From: Athripsodes cinereus
Taxonomy: Eukaryota; Arthropoda; Insecta; Trichoptera; Leptoceridae
Length of the DNA stretch: 64,000 nt
Assembly: GCA_947579605.1 (NCBI GenBank)
Contig: OX388314.1
Span: 20,829,982-20,893,981, forward strand
Reading direction: 5' to 3'
Shown: positions 1-10,972 of the stretch, piece after piece
Layout: each line of letters starts with the position of its first letter
How positions within the stretch are numbered: the first letter of the stretch is position 1
Notes under the pieces: generated by a model
Seen by the model: only the letters and a program-made list of their open reading frames with translations
Told to the model about the DNA's origin: nothing
Database searches by the model: none
Made by a program: the position numbers and the translations under genes

Positions 1-680
1 TTAAAAAACACATTCACAGAATAGTTGTTCATCTTTGATGGATACTAGTCCAAATAATTGCCTAAGAAAGAAATTTGTCATTATTATTAATGATTAATAT
101 AAAACATTGAGTATCTATAAATGAAAATAAACCTTCTATGTGTGGAGGTATCAATATCCTCTGTAATTTACAAGTGGTTTGGCAAATGAGCGAACTATAT
201 TCGATGCATTATTTCTGAGCTCCTGTACAAGTTAATTTCATATATAAAACCTGTAGTGGAGTGAATAAACGTTAAACTGACAAAGGATTCAAGTGTTGAA
301 ACTCTCATTGCATAGTTTGACTCTTTGAAATGTATTAAATGTTTGTAGGTTCACTTTATCTATTTTCCCAAACAACATGGAATAGTATTATAGATACCAG
401 GGACAATTAATTGGAGAGTTATTCTAACAAAACTGTATGAATAAAAAGTAAGAATAGAGATGTGTGTTGAGTTTCGCACTTTGCATACTCTGCAACTTAT
501 TTTAAATATTAATTGTACACTTCATACACAATATTTCAGTTCCCCATCCATTCATATGAATTATTCAAGGTGATGTATGAAGAATTGAGATGTTCTGTAT
601 GGAAAATGTAATCAGTATCCAATACATGTTGCTTAGTGTGAAAAGAGTTATAAGGAGCGTGAAAAGAAGGAAGTGTGAAC
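1..680. other. Rab10 3' flank / presumed 3' UTR
   Basis: AT-rich sequence downstream of the Rab10 stop codon on the minus strand. Part of it must be the Rab10 3' UTR, but I could not choose a polyadenylation site. No ORF, repeat family or RNA gene was recognised. Confidence 0.4.
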
Positions 681-878
681 TTAAGAACAGCATGCCCTTG
701 TAGCTGAAGTGTTGCGCGTCGCTCCTCCTTGAACTAAGAGTTTATCTTGCGTGTCCCCTGCATCGCGACCCGCTGTTTTCTCTAAGATTGCTTCGGCTAA
801 TTGAGAGAATGCTTCATTTATGTTTGTGTCTGTTTTCGCTGATGTTTCCATAAATGCTATACCATATTCTTGACTAAT
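681..878 (-). CDS. Rab10: Rab10 exon 4 (ETSAK motif, CCS terminus)
   Basis: 198 nt, 65 codons plus TAA at 683-681. It starts [15 protein letters not shown] and runs through a variable hypervariable tail to RACCS. The acceptor is TTACAG. The terminus is CC plus one residue, whereas vertebrate Rab10 is remembered as ending in CC. Confidence 0.94.
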   Translation of the reverse strand: MSQEYGIAFMETSAKTDTNINEAFSQLAEAILEKTAGRDAGDTQDKLLVQGGATRNTSATRACCS

Positions 879-3800
879 CTGTAATACAACACATTAAAAT
901 TTTGTTACTATTTGTATTTTTTACATACTGCAGAGTCTTCAGCAAAGAACAGGCCTCTTACTTTTTAATTTATCCTGTAAAAGGCAGGAGTTTACAAAAC
1001 ATCACAAATAAGATATTCAATTCACTAATGAGGTACACCATCCAAACAGAATGTCTTATTTTTCTGGCATGAAGTTTGTATGTTTATTAGAAGTAGTTAG
1101 TTTACTGGCTACTAGATGCTTTGATGGTATAAATATACTTGGATCATAACAAAATATACAAATACTAAAAAGATAGGAAAATACTCTTTTTTCTTCTTCT
1201 TATTAAGGCCATCCACTCGTTTGCGAGTGACTTAAGAAAATAGTCTTTAATCCAACTAAAGTAAATAATATTATTTATTGATTTGGCGGTAACGTTGTGG
1301 TAGTTTCTAAACATAATAGCGAATTTTTGGAGTCAAAAAACTTTACTAATACCACTAAAGCGCAATATTTGTCAAATATTGCGCTTGAGAATGACAGGTT
1401 ACTTTTTGAAACTTTGGTCGCGCGTATAATAATTTTTAGTGGTATCAGTAAAGTTTTTTGACTTCAAACATTTGTAAAAGTAAATAATGACTAAATATAA
1501 AATAGATAATATAATGAGATACAGCTGTGAGACTTACCGCTTCTCCCCTCGCCCTACTGACTACTCTCTTGTCCTCCATGTCACATTTGTTTCCGAGAAT
1601 CATTCTTTCTACATCCTCATTGGCATGCTACAAATACAAATCACTATTGAATAAACAACAAAATTATATATCTACGAATAATTATTAAACCACACACAGG
1701 AATATAGTTCATTACAAAGGAATTCACAATGTGGATCCCTCTACCTCTCTCTGGATTTAAAGAAGAGAGAGAGAAATATGAAGATTATTATGTTGGATAA
1801 ATTCTGTTAACAACTTTTGCAATTCCCATGATAGATAAATTTACAATATTAAATATTATTAATAGTACTTATGTCTTTCAATTGAGTATATAATTGATTC
1901 GTCTCCTAATTTTCTTCTTCTACTTAAGGGCTTTATGTTATCTTTCACAGCCACAAAATCATGTTATCCCACTCTAAACTGAGCACTTTATCAATATGTA
2001 CAGGCAATACTTTTTTTAAATTAAACATACTCAGACTAAAATTTGTGGGTGCAAATTGAGTGGGGAAGGAGAAGGGATAGGACTTTTAATGGGGGGGGGG
2101 GGGGGGAGATTCAGACTATTATTGTGTGAAAAATGTGTAGCTTATAAATATTTCTTTAGTTGAAACGAAGTACACTTACTTCATCTATATTCCGAAGCCA
2201 CTTGACTATATTCTCAAAACTCTTCTCATCGGTGATGTCGTAGACTAGCATTATGCCCATAGCTCCACGGTAATAAGATGTTGTGATGGTGTGGAATCTT
2301 TCCTGGCCCGCTGTGTCCCATATTTGAAGTTTGATTTTCTTACCTCGTAGTTCTATTGTTTTTATTTTGAAATCTATACCTATAAATAAAACAAAAATAG
2401 GATCTCTAATTACATTTAACCTAAATTTGTATTTCTTATAATTTTTGAAACAGGCAAAACTATATCATGAAACAATAATTTTTCATACGCACGATACGAG
2501 TAGAAATCATCATATTATTCTATATTGGGATTCCACAAGATAAAATAATGGTCAATATAGTAAGTAGTACCTACACATAAGTTTACTGTGTGATACAAAT
2601 GAAATATAAATATGAATTTCAATATGATAACAACAACATGAGTATTAGTGAATGTCTAAATACAATGAATGTATTGTGAGTAATGTTATCTGTGTTAGTG
2701 TAGTAGGCAGCTGCCACTTTTATTATAAAATAAATCACCACATAAATATTTTAGTCTGTTAGTATATTTATACCTACTTTATTGACACTGTAATTAGAAA
2801 GGACAGCTAACAAAAATAATACACTCTATACTAAGTCCAATCCTTTGGGCAGATTTAAGGATAAAACGTTACGAATATCTTGTAAATTGATGGAGGTTAT
2901 TCATTCTTTACTGTATATTGATTACAAACAATTACATTCAAATTAGATACAATCAATATAGAAAGGGTGAGTTTATCGCAAAGCCCCATTACAATTTATG
3001 CGGCGCTATGGTGTCAGATTTGTATGGGAATTGAATATATTATTGTTCTGCATGTTTTGTCAAAACACAACATATTTATTTAAATTTGTTGTATATATCT
3101 ATATCAAGATGTTGATAAAAAAAACTACCAAAATTAGTATCTCATTGAAAAAATATTTTTTATGATATATGTAAACTACACTAATCATCATCATCATCGC
3201 CCTCAACGCTCCTCTCGGGAGCACAGGGCAGGAACCAGCATCCTCCATTCAGAGCGTCTCTGTGCCAATTGCGTCACCTCTTCCCACGACATTCCTTGCG
3301 CTCTGATATCGTTGTCATAGGAACGGTGTATTGTGAAAGAGGGACGCCCGGACCTACGGAACCCCTGCGGACGGAAGAACAGTGCTCTTTTTGGCCAACT
3401 ATCATTGGGCATTCTCAAAACATGTCCCAGCCAGGACCATCGTCTCTCTTACTACACTAATACGTAGGTACAAACAAATCACAAATCTTTTACATCAGAA
3501 CATGATTAATCATAGCATCATGGTGTTGCTAGATTTTCAATAATTGCCCCCATTTTTTTTTGTAGAAGTATTTATGGCATCTGCAAGTATTATTTTGTTG
3601 TGTTAATGTTTATTTCATGAGTGAAGCAGGGTAAGAGTACACTAGCAATAAGTAATTCCAAGTAAATATTTAGTGAATACAACCACGTAATAGGAAGGAA
3701 ATGCATATGAATAACTCAGATTACACGATACCGTGTTAGCAACTGATAATTTCGCACATTGAAAACAAAAGTGGCAGTATACCAAAAATGACAATTTTGA

Positions 3801-6800
3801 GTTTAAACGATGTTTAAAACGCTCAAATTAAAACGCATTCAATACAAAAACACCTATTTCAATAGCTTGTATAGTTTTCCCTAGAGCTCACTAGTGTCGG
3901 TTTGTACTTTTTGTATAAGCTTCAAGTTACTAATTAATAAAGTGACACTATTACCAGTTCGTGTCAAACGGCCGCAGTGGTTGTACATTAATCTAAAGAA
4001 AGACTAAATGCATAAATGAAATTTTAAGTTTAGTGTCATTTTTATATATAACTTTCTATAAATAATGTATTCAAGAAACGAGTAGAGGTGTAAACTATTT
4101 CAGAACTATACCAAAAACTTTAAACGGCCATACTGAAAAATCATGTTTTTTGTATAATGCCACTTTTGTTTTCAATGTGCGATTTGATAAAATATGTTTT
4201 AAACATTAAAAGATTGGGGATCTTGTACACAATTCACTCTTCTAGATGAAATAAAATATTGAAAACTTTGCGTTAGTTAGGAGAGTTTTTGCATTTGCAG
4301 TAAACTCGCCCTCTGTATATTGATTATATCTAATTTGAATGCATTTTTCTATAAAATTGTACATATTGTGATCAATGTATAGTAAAGAATGAATAAATAA
4401 ATAAAATTAAATAAAGCTAGCTGGCTTAAAAATATTAGAGTGGTCAGGAATCCACGAAACAGAAAAGCTGTTCAATTAGCACACGACAGAAAGTCTTATG
4501 ATATAATTATAGCCGACGTTGGATGGACCTAACACTGAACGAAGAATTACTAAAATTGTATTTTGTTTAGAATTTAGAAAATTTAGAAAAAAACTTTAAA
4601 ATTAAATTAAATAAACTTCTAAATATTTTTACACTGGCTGGAGTTGTTTTGCCACAAACTAAAATAATAATAAATATACAATAATAACTGGCACAGTCCA
4701 GTGAAAAAGATCATTACAAGGGCACTACCACACCGTAACATTTCCTGAAGGCTCAGAGCTTTTAGTTTAAAGCTCAGAACGGAAGATAAATGCACTTTTC
4801 ATAGATCTAAGCTATCCCTAGTTCTCTGTCAAAGAAAATAATATGTAATTAGGGAAGAGCGGAAAGAAAATAAATATCATATAATTGGGAATTTTCCCAT
4901 ATTGAGATTTCTAACAGACTCATATGGAATGAGAAAATGGAGCTAATGTGGAATTACTAAAGAGAAGAAAGCAAAGTAAGTTTTACGTGCTTGTGAAATG
5001 TGAAACAAATTTATGCAGACAGTCACATCGGTGCTGACTGCTGATAGATGATACCAAATAAAGGTGTGTCTTAATTTATATCCGTATGTCGTAGCAAAGC
5101 TACACTATAATAATAATAATAAACTTTATTGTACAAAATATATGGATACAAATGATAAAGTTACATGGTATAAACGAATAATTTTGCACAATGGGCGAGT
5201 TTATCGCAGGGACGCGATATCTTCCAACTAACCCAATGCCAATGTCATGATACATAATTTTTAGTATGGCAGTTTAAATTAAACATAATAATTATTATTA
5301 TAGTATCATCTCTTATGTTTGTTAATATAAAATTACTGTCAAAGAATATTGCGGGTGATTGCTATAAAGCATATTTTTTGTTTTTCTTAAACTTAAAACT
5401 ACATTGTTAAAATAACTACATCCTTAAAATGGTGACTGAAAAATTTCTCAATTTTTTTTATTTCATTGGCACATCTACAGGTTTTATACAAATATAATAT
5501 ATTACAATATACAAACATATTAATTAACCCATTTACAGATTGCGCATTTGTATTCAAATGTGTTTACATAGCTAAAAATAAAGTTAAAATAATAATAAAA
5601 AAACAATGGTACGGTATGATGTATAAAAAATCTATGGTATCACAAAATATAACATGTTTTCAACTTAAGTCATTATGCAATTAAAAAGAGCGTAATGAAG
5701 ACTACACCACTATGTTCATAAAACACTTTGGTCAAATTTTGGCAAATGTAGAGTAATTCCCCTTTGACATACAGATAAATGTGGATGTGACTTGGAAGCT
5801 AATTTTGCTTTTTCTTTTTACAGTGGAACATGTTGCCACACCTCTTTGTTATTATTATTCTGATGGAGCTGGACCTGAGGGTGTTATTTGCCATGTTAGA
5901 CTTAATTTTCATAATACTTTTATATGGTATTTTTTCATTACATGTCTGTACGTGGGAGGGAGAGAAATGTATCCAACATATATCTTACCTAAAATTAAGT
6001 GACTAATAAATTCTACAATTGATTAAGGCTCTGAGTAAGGTCATTTTGGTCAAACATCTACCTCGCAGTACCTTTAAAAGTAACATCTTCCAAAAATATA
6101 CACTATTGAAAAATTCCTTATTCTGACTATGGCAGTACATCCGAAAAATTGACTTTGTATTTATTTGTTAACTTAACACAAACCGTGTATTACGTAGTTA
6201 TACATAGTTGGTTAGCTGGAAGATATTGCCACCAGGCAATAAGTTCGCCAATTACTCATGATTTTTTTTCTGATCAATAGTGTTCTTATTATTATTAGTT
6301 ATTGAAATCAGGGATGTTGCGGATGTCGATTTTTACACATCCGCGGATGTGAATGCGGATGCGGATTTTTGAAGGCTCACATCCGCGGATGCGGATGTTT
6401 AAGATGTTATAGAAAAAAAGTAGGAACTATCTTAGTTGGTAGGCCCCACTGTCAAATATGTGACGAAATTGTTGCTACAATAATATGATTTTTTCGGCGA
6501 ATTTTTTTTTTCTTTTTTGTTATTTGCAAAAATAAAATAAAACCGGCAAAAATAAAAACGCGTCGGATCTTTTCACCAATTTTTTCGTTCCCATTGGTTA
6601 ATGTCAAGTGCGAACGGCATGCGCCATTCGCCGGCCCCGCCCCATTTCTTTCTTGTCGCAACTTGTCTTACATCCGCATCCGCATGAACATCTGCCTCGA
6701 TTATTGCGGATGCGGATGCAGATGTCCAAATACATGCGGAAGCTCCGCATTTGCGGATGCGAATATTCGCGACATCCCTGATTGAAATACGTGAATCCTA

Positions 6801-8720
6801 CTTGCCCTGGATCGGGAAAATAAGCTCTCATTCCCCCTAAGCTTAATATTTAAATTTACCTATGCACTTGAAATACTCTTGACTATAATTTCATATTTAT
6901 ATAATTTCATATTTATATAATTTCATATTTATATAATTTCATATTTATATAATTTCATATTTATATTTCATATTTAATTTCATATTTATCTTATAAGGCT
7001 CAAGAGCGGAAGATACTAAGCTTTGAAAACAGGTGTCTTAGAAGGATTTTGGATGTCAAATGGTATGAACATGTTACAAATGATGCTGTGCGCCGGCGCA
7101 CCCAGCAGAGACCTGTAATCTCCGTAATACAGGAGAGACGATGGTCCTGGCTGGGACATGTTTTGAGAATGCCTAATGATAGTTGGCCAAAAAGAGCACT
7201 GTTTTTCCGTCCGCAGGGGTTCCGTCGGCCCGGGCGTCCCTCTTTCACAATACACCGTTCCTATGACAACGATATCAGAGCGCAAGGAATGTCGTGGAAA
7301 GAGGTGACGCAATTGGCACAGAGACGCTCTGAATGGAGGAGGCTGGTTTCTGCCCTGTGCTCCCGAGAAGAGCGTTGAGGGCGATGATGATGATTGTGAT
7401 GTTATTTTATCTCTTCTATTTGTAATGTACATTAATGTTTGTTATTTTTTTGCATTGTATTTAACTTGTTTATCTTCAATGCAGAGTTGAGGTAGCCAAG
7501 TATTCTGAATATTTTAATTATTACTGGTACAAAGAATACAACTTGTACGTTAATTACATGCAGTTAGTTTACTGGCTACCGCAATAGACCATTAAAGGAT
7601 GACGTCACATAAAAATCATTGAGGGGCATCAGGCATCCCAATACAACAGACGATTACGGTGTAATATTAGGTGGAACGCCTAAAGAATACCTAATAATCA
7701 AAAAAACTGTCAGTGTCGATTTTGTTATTATTTTGTCGTCTAACTTTCTTTTTTTTCTCTTATGACATAACATCTTACAGGGATGATTTGCGCAATCTGA
7801 CTGTTTGCCCCCCAAGCAAAAGCAAATCCATAGACAAGACCACGTGACCTTTAATGGTCTATTATGGAATATGATTTGATGCTATAGACAGAAACTATTA
7901 CAAAATCAACAGTAGGATTCCATTTATCATAAAAGAAACATAACAACTAGTGAATAATATTGGTGTTCCATAAAACTTTTATACTGTTGTGAACGCCTTT
8001 GCGATAAAATCACCCTCTGTATATTGAATATACCTACCTAATTCAAATGCATTTTCCTATAAAACTGTATGTATTGTGATCAATGCACAGTAAAGAATGA
8101 ATGAATACTTAAATGAAACAAATATATTCATAGATTGCATCCTGGGATTTACATTCACGCATCACGAGATAAAAAGACCTTTGTTATTGAAAACAACAAC
8201 AGTTACTTATATGTACAATGCAGCTGTATGAATCACCTAAATATTTAATCATGACACATATCTTTAAAAAGACATAGGAAGCACTACAAAATTTAGAAAA
8301 TTTATCACATTTTTTGGTTTGTATAATAATATATGAAACGAGAAAATACTGCGAATATAATATTATTTCGACTTGATTTGTCATAACCATTTTTGTACAA
8401 TGCCGCTTGGAAGGATATAACAGTATTTGTATAAAAAACTATGCAAAAATAAGTAACCTGTACATTGTATTTCAAATTGCGCATCGATATGTAAATATAC
8501 CAGAGTGGTGATAAATATTATCAAAGTAATATAGAAATAATTAATCATTGTTGCAACCCACCCTTGACGGAAATCGCATAAAAGATTACTTACCTATAGT
8601 TGATATAAATGTGGTTGTGAAAGCGTCATCCGAAAATCTGAATAAAATACACGTTTTGCCGACACCAGAGTCACCAATTAATAAAAGTTTGAATAAAAGA
8701 TCGTATGTTTTCTTCGCCAT
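681..8720 (-). CDS. Rab10: Rab10 small GTPase, complete, four exons
   Basis: Spliced CDS is the complement of 681..878, 1538..1627, 2180..2379 and 8594..8720, giving 204 codons plus stop, with every intron GT-AG and phases matching. It encodes a Rab GTPase. Visible are the start [20 protein letters not shown]-loop GDSGVGKT (residues 16-23), switch I region [13 protein letters not shown], the WDTAGQE switch II motif, GNKCD (G4), ETSAK (G5) and a C-terminal ACCS for double geranylgeranylation. Exon 1-2 sequence fits Rab10 closely; Rab8 and Rab13 are the nearest alternatives. In other animals Rab10 directs polarised exocytosis and ER/endosome traffic on membranes. Intron 1 is 6.2 kb and repeat-filled. 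The upstream neighbour on the same strand is DHX38. Confidence 0.95.
1329..1466. repeat. Palindromic MITE in Rab10 intron 3
   Basis: Terminal inverted repeats of about 30 bp, starting AGTCAAAAAACTTTACTAAT on the left (from 1331) and repeated inverted up to 1464. A second perfect palindrome lies just inside (CGCAATATTT / AAATATTGCG, about 1362-1384). No ORF. It looks like a small non-autonomous DNA element; the superfamily is unknown. Confidence 0.7.
1538..1627 (-). CDS. Rab10: Rab10 exon 3 (GNKCD motif)
   Basis: 90 nt, exactly 30 codons, phase 0 on both sides. It begins [20 protein letters not shown] and holds the guanine-specificity motif NKCD. Confidence 0.95.
2091..2106. repeat. G16 homopolymer in Rab10 intron 2
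   Basis: A run of 16 G on the plus strand (C on the sense strand of Rab10), about 75 bp from the exon 2 donor. Length is likely variable or an assembly approximation. Confidence 0.8.
2180..2379 (-). CDS. Rab10: Rab10 exon 2 (switch II, WDTAGQE)
   Basis: 200 nt, starting with the last two bases of the split glycine codon. It encodes [33 protein letters not shown] and ends ...WLRNIDE. Acceptor TTTATAG, donor GTAAGTGTA on the minus strand. Confidence 0.95.
2885..2995 (-). mobile_element. LINE 3'-UTR fragment (ATAAACTC family)
   Basis: On the minus strand it reads GCGATAAACTCACCCTTTC, then a CAATATACAGTAAAGAATGA-type end. The same tail recurs at 4262, 7985, 31443 and elsewhere in the window, which marks it as a dispersed non-LTR 3' end. 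Confidence 0.6.
3189..3456 (-). pseudogene. LINE ORF2 C-terminal fragment with (GAT)n tail
   Basis: The minus strand encodes the end of a reverse-transcriptase [22 protein letters not shown], a GRPSFTIH stretch, then LAQRRSEW and CSREER*, directly followed by a (GAT)n microsatellite tail. It is nearly the same as the copy at 6990-7400. Severely 5'-truncated and dead. The clade is not certain; the terminal domain pattern is of RTE-like elements. Confidence 0.7.
4262..4412 (+). mobile_element. LINE 3'-UTR fragment (ATAAACTC family)
   Basis: Begins near GTTAGTTAGGAGAG, includes AAACTCGCCCTCTGTATATTG and ends ATGTATAGTAAAGAATGAAT followed by (AATA)n. This is the same tail as at 7985 and 31443. 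Confidence 0.6.
4425..4545 (+). pseudogene. RTE-like LINE C-terminal scrap
   Basis: A plus-strand frame reads [20 protein letters not shown] and IIADVG, matching the end of the LINE fragment that flanks the gypsy element at 48.1/55.3 kb. Stops follow. Only the last 30-40 codons remain. Confidence 0.45.
5105..5240 (-). mobile_element. LINE 3'-UTR fragment with (ATT)n tail
   Basis: On the minus strand it reads GGGTTAGTTGGAAGATATCG, then GCGATAAACTCGCCCATTG and ends AATAAAGTTTATTATTATTA. Same dispersed 3' end as the coding-linked copy at 43.86-44.36 kb. Confidence 0.6.
6205..6246 (+). mobile_element. Short LINE 3'-UTR hairpin fragment
   Basis: Contains GGAAGATATTGCCACCAGGC then AATAAGTTCGCC. 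ATTGCC/GGCAAT forms the small stem seen in the other copies of this tail. Confidence 0.5.
6309..6780. mobile_element. Non-autonomous hAT element, 8-bp TSD
   Basis: Element bounded by inverted ends CAGGGATGTTGCGGATG and its imperfect complement CGCGACATCCCTG, with an exact 8-bp target duplication ATTGAAAT at 6301-6308 and 6781-6788. Both the CAGGG start and the 8-bp duplication are hallmarks of hAT transposons. The ends carry repeated GCGGATGCGGATG blocks in both orientations; the centre has no transposase. At 472 bp it must move with enzyme supplied by another element. Far more GC-rich than its surroundings. Confidence 0.85.
6886..6990. repeat. 16-bp AT-rich tandem repeat
   Basis: About five to six copies of ATTTCATATTTATATA, decaying toward the right end. 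Simple minisatellite directly upstream of a LINE fragment. Confidence 0.85.
6990..7400 (+). pseudogene. LINE ORF2 C-terminal fragment with (GAT)n tail
   Basis: Plus-strand frame running from about 6998 to a TGA at 7377-7379. It reads [52 protein letters not shown] and CSREER*, then GGGCGATGATGATGAT. This is the region after the reverse-transcriptase fingers/palm in a non-LTR element. A near copy lies inverted at 3189-3456, with shorter pieces at 31.6, 40.6 and 41.5 kb. 5'-truncated, no catalytic motifs left. Confidence 0.75.
7985..8108 (+). mobile_element. LINE 3'-UTR fragment (ATAAACTC family)
   Basis: Reads GCGATAAAATCACCCTCTGT and ends GATCAATGCACAGTAAAGAA plus a (TGAA)n tail. Closest relative in the window is the copy at 4262. 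Confidence 0.6.
8594..8720 (-). CDS. Rab10: Rab10 exon 1 (start codon, P-loop)
   Basis: 127 nt: 42 codons plus the first base of a glycine codon. The ATG is at 8720-8718; the donor is GTAAGT directly after ...TCAACTATAG. It holds GDSGVGKT and the switch I threonine region FTTTFIST. Confidence 0.95.
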
Positions 8721-9932
8721 TTTAAAACTCCTTGTCGCGAAACTACTGCTTTTTAGTTTTTGGACATTCGCGTTTGACGTTCCGCGTATTCGGTGTTACC
8801 ACTTTGAAAAAATATTGTGTTGTCAGTTGTCAGCATACAATATACAAAGAATAATAATATGGTGATTTATTATGTAGATGCATAAAAAATTATAAAGCAA
8901 ATACGCAGAAACTAATGAAAATGTTTATTTTGGTAAATGCTCAATAAAGTACATATTATCAGTGGCGATCCTATCGTTTGCAGGGAATCTGAGATAATTT
9001 GGTAGGTATAGGAAGTTCAGAAAAATATACCCAGGTTTACAAATTTCTACCTCCTCATCTCAAAATATCAATTTGGTAAAACAATTTGAGAAAAATCACG
9101 ATCTCTTCATTTTTGTCCAGCAATTTTAATTTTTTAATCAAAATTTTTGTTCCAAATTGATAAATTCGATATTTTCAGCATATTACGCGGGGTCCCCAGA
9201 AAACTTAAGCCAACGGGCTTAATGAACGCTACTGCTGATATTGTGCATCATGAGATTAACATTTATGAACGAGGCTTGTCAATTTCCAGCTTTCTCAAGA
9301 GAAGCACTGAAGAGCAAAAAAAAAATATTATTCCATCTAATCATATCGACAAGTGCGGTAGTCAGAGGACTCGTTGCATTTAATGAACTAACAGGCCGCT
9401 TTCTCTGTGCTACAAAAATTAAGATGAGGTAGTGGCACATGCCCCATTTCTGAATATTCATTAGTTTATTTTATAACTAGCTATACATTGCAGATAACGC
9501 ACACACATAAATACAAATGATAATAGCTATATCACAAGAAACAATGCATTGCCCAATTTAAGTGTGTACAAATTCGTCAATATTATATGAGATTACACAA
9601 ATTTTTGTGACTGTTAGATAGGCACCATTGGCTCTGAGCCACTCATATTTCAAAAGCCCCTAAATTTGTCATTAATAATAAAAAAATGATCAAAGACAAA
9701 AGTATTAATAGGGAAATGGAAAGAACTTTAATAAATGTTGATTGGATCTGGTTTTTATGACATTAAAAAACTTTTTGAAAGAGAGTGGAAGACATACTTG
9801 ATAAAAAAATTGGACTATCTTCTGAATAAAGACCTTATTGGAATTAAATTTATTGATCATTGATTTTTGTATCATTCATCTTCAATAGTATTTATTAAAA
9901 CAATTTCATATTTTCTAAATAACTTATATCAC
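8721..9932. other. Rab10 upstream region
   Basis: Should include the Rab10 5' UTR and promoter; no TATA box was obvious. At 9600-9644 lies one end of the MITE seen complete at 10245 (TAGGCACCATTGGCTCTGAG then CCACTC). The rest, including a stretch around 9030-9440 with ORFs of about 60-80 codons, is unrecognised. Confidence 0.4.
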
Positions 9933-10972
9933 TGACAGGGCTTTTCGAATGCTAGGTTTTGTAATTCGCAACTCAAGAGACTTCAAAAGCACTTACACTC
10001 TGAAGGTACTTTTTCAGACCTACGTCAGAAGTCAAATTGAATATGCTTCGTCAGTCTGGTCCCCATATTATGAGGTTCACGTGAGGGCTATTGAGAGGGT
10101 TCAGCGCAGATTCATGCGCTACATCAATTTTCGGCTGGGAATCTCTTATAACGACTTCTGCTATGAAAATTTACTACTGGAACTAAGAATGTCTAAACTG
10201 ATCGATAGGCGCGTTTTATTGGATATAATTTTGTTATGTAAAATGAGTGGCTCAGAGCCAATGGTGCCTATCCAACAGTCGCAAAAATTTGTAGTTGGGC
10301 ATATATTTCTTGATTTATCACTGTTATTTGCTTATTTCAGAGATGGGTATTGTCATTAGTGCTAACAATATATTATGATTAAATCACTGCTGACATAAGG
10401 CATCTTTGAAATAAGTAAATAATACAGATAACTCAAGAAATATATGCCCAACTACAAATTTTTCTGACTGTTCGATAGGCACCATTGGCTCTAAGCCACT
10501 CAAATAGTAAATTAAAATTCGATTGCCCTGAGCTCCTTAAATTAATCAAATTTCATATCCCCGACCGTCCCACTAGACAAAGGATATTACTCAGTGAATC
10601 AAATGCACGTACCAACTACCAGAGACATTCAGTCGTGAACCGTCTGCATGTGCTCGGTAATAGGTATGCTGAGACAATAGACTTATTTTTCGATGGAGAT
10701 GGCTCTGTGAGGAGGAAGATGATAGAATGTTTTAATCAGATTTATTCTGAAAATACAAATTTAATTTAATGTTTATTTTATAACATAATTTAATATTTAT
10801 TTTATAATTTAATTTAATTTTTAGTCATTGTAGTCATTAAGTTTTTTTAGTCATTGTAGCCAATTTGCAGTCATTAAGTTTTCATTATTTTGTATCTTGT
10901 AAAATTGTCCACTTGTAATATTTTTTTGTAATCAAAGGCAATAATGCCGTAAATAAATAAATAAAATAAATA
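9933..10972 (+). pseudogene. Jockey-group LINE 3' end, split by a MITE
   Basis: C-terminal part of a non-LTR ORF2. The left part reads FRMLGFVIRNSRDF, TYVRSQIEYASSVWSPYY, ERVQRRFMRY and runs to 10244. The right part, from 10503, reads FDCPELLKLIKFHIPDR and continues to a TAA at 10767-10769. The 3' end is GGCAATAATGCCG then (AAATA)n to about 10972. The same domain ends the intact LINE at 12701-15586. A 257-bp MITE separates the halves and their frames differ by one base, so it was already decayed or has decayed since. Confidence 0.8.
10245..10501. mobile_element. 257-bp foldback MITE inside a LINE
   Basis: Imperfect inverted repeats covering nearly the whole element: the left end GAGTGGCTCAGAGCCAATGG and right end complement GGCTCTAAGCCACTC, with homology continuing inward for about 100 bp (AAGAAATATATGCCC; CTTATTTCAGAGATG). 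A 4-bp duplication AAAT flanks it (10241-10244, 10502-10505). No ORF. A one-ended copy is at 9600-9644. The superfamily is unclear. Confidence 0.8.

Larger units (their letters stand above)
2380..8593. other. Rab10: Rab10 intron 1, repeat-rich
   Basis: 6.2-kb intron holding LINE 3'-end fragments on both strands, a non-autonomous hAT element, a 16-bp AT tandem repeat and otherwise AT-rich sequence without coding signals. The pieces between the listed repeats (for example 3460-4260, 5240-6200 and 7400-7980) show nothing I recognise. Confidence 0.8.

Noticed and set aside
8548..8865. 105-codon plus-strand ORF
   Set aside because: It is the antisense of Rab10 exon 1 and its 5' flank; the minus-strand reading is clearly the gene.
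9147..9461. ORFs of about 60-78 codons upstream of Rab10
   Set aside because: Three overlapping frames on both strands without motifs; probably a non-coding repeat.
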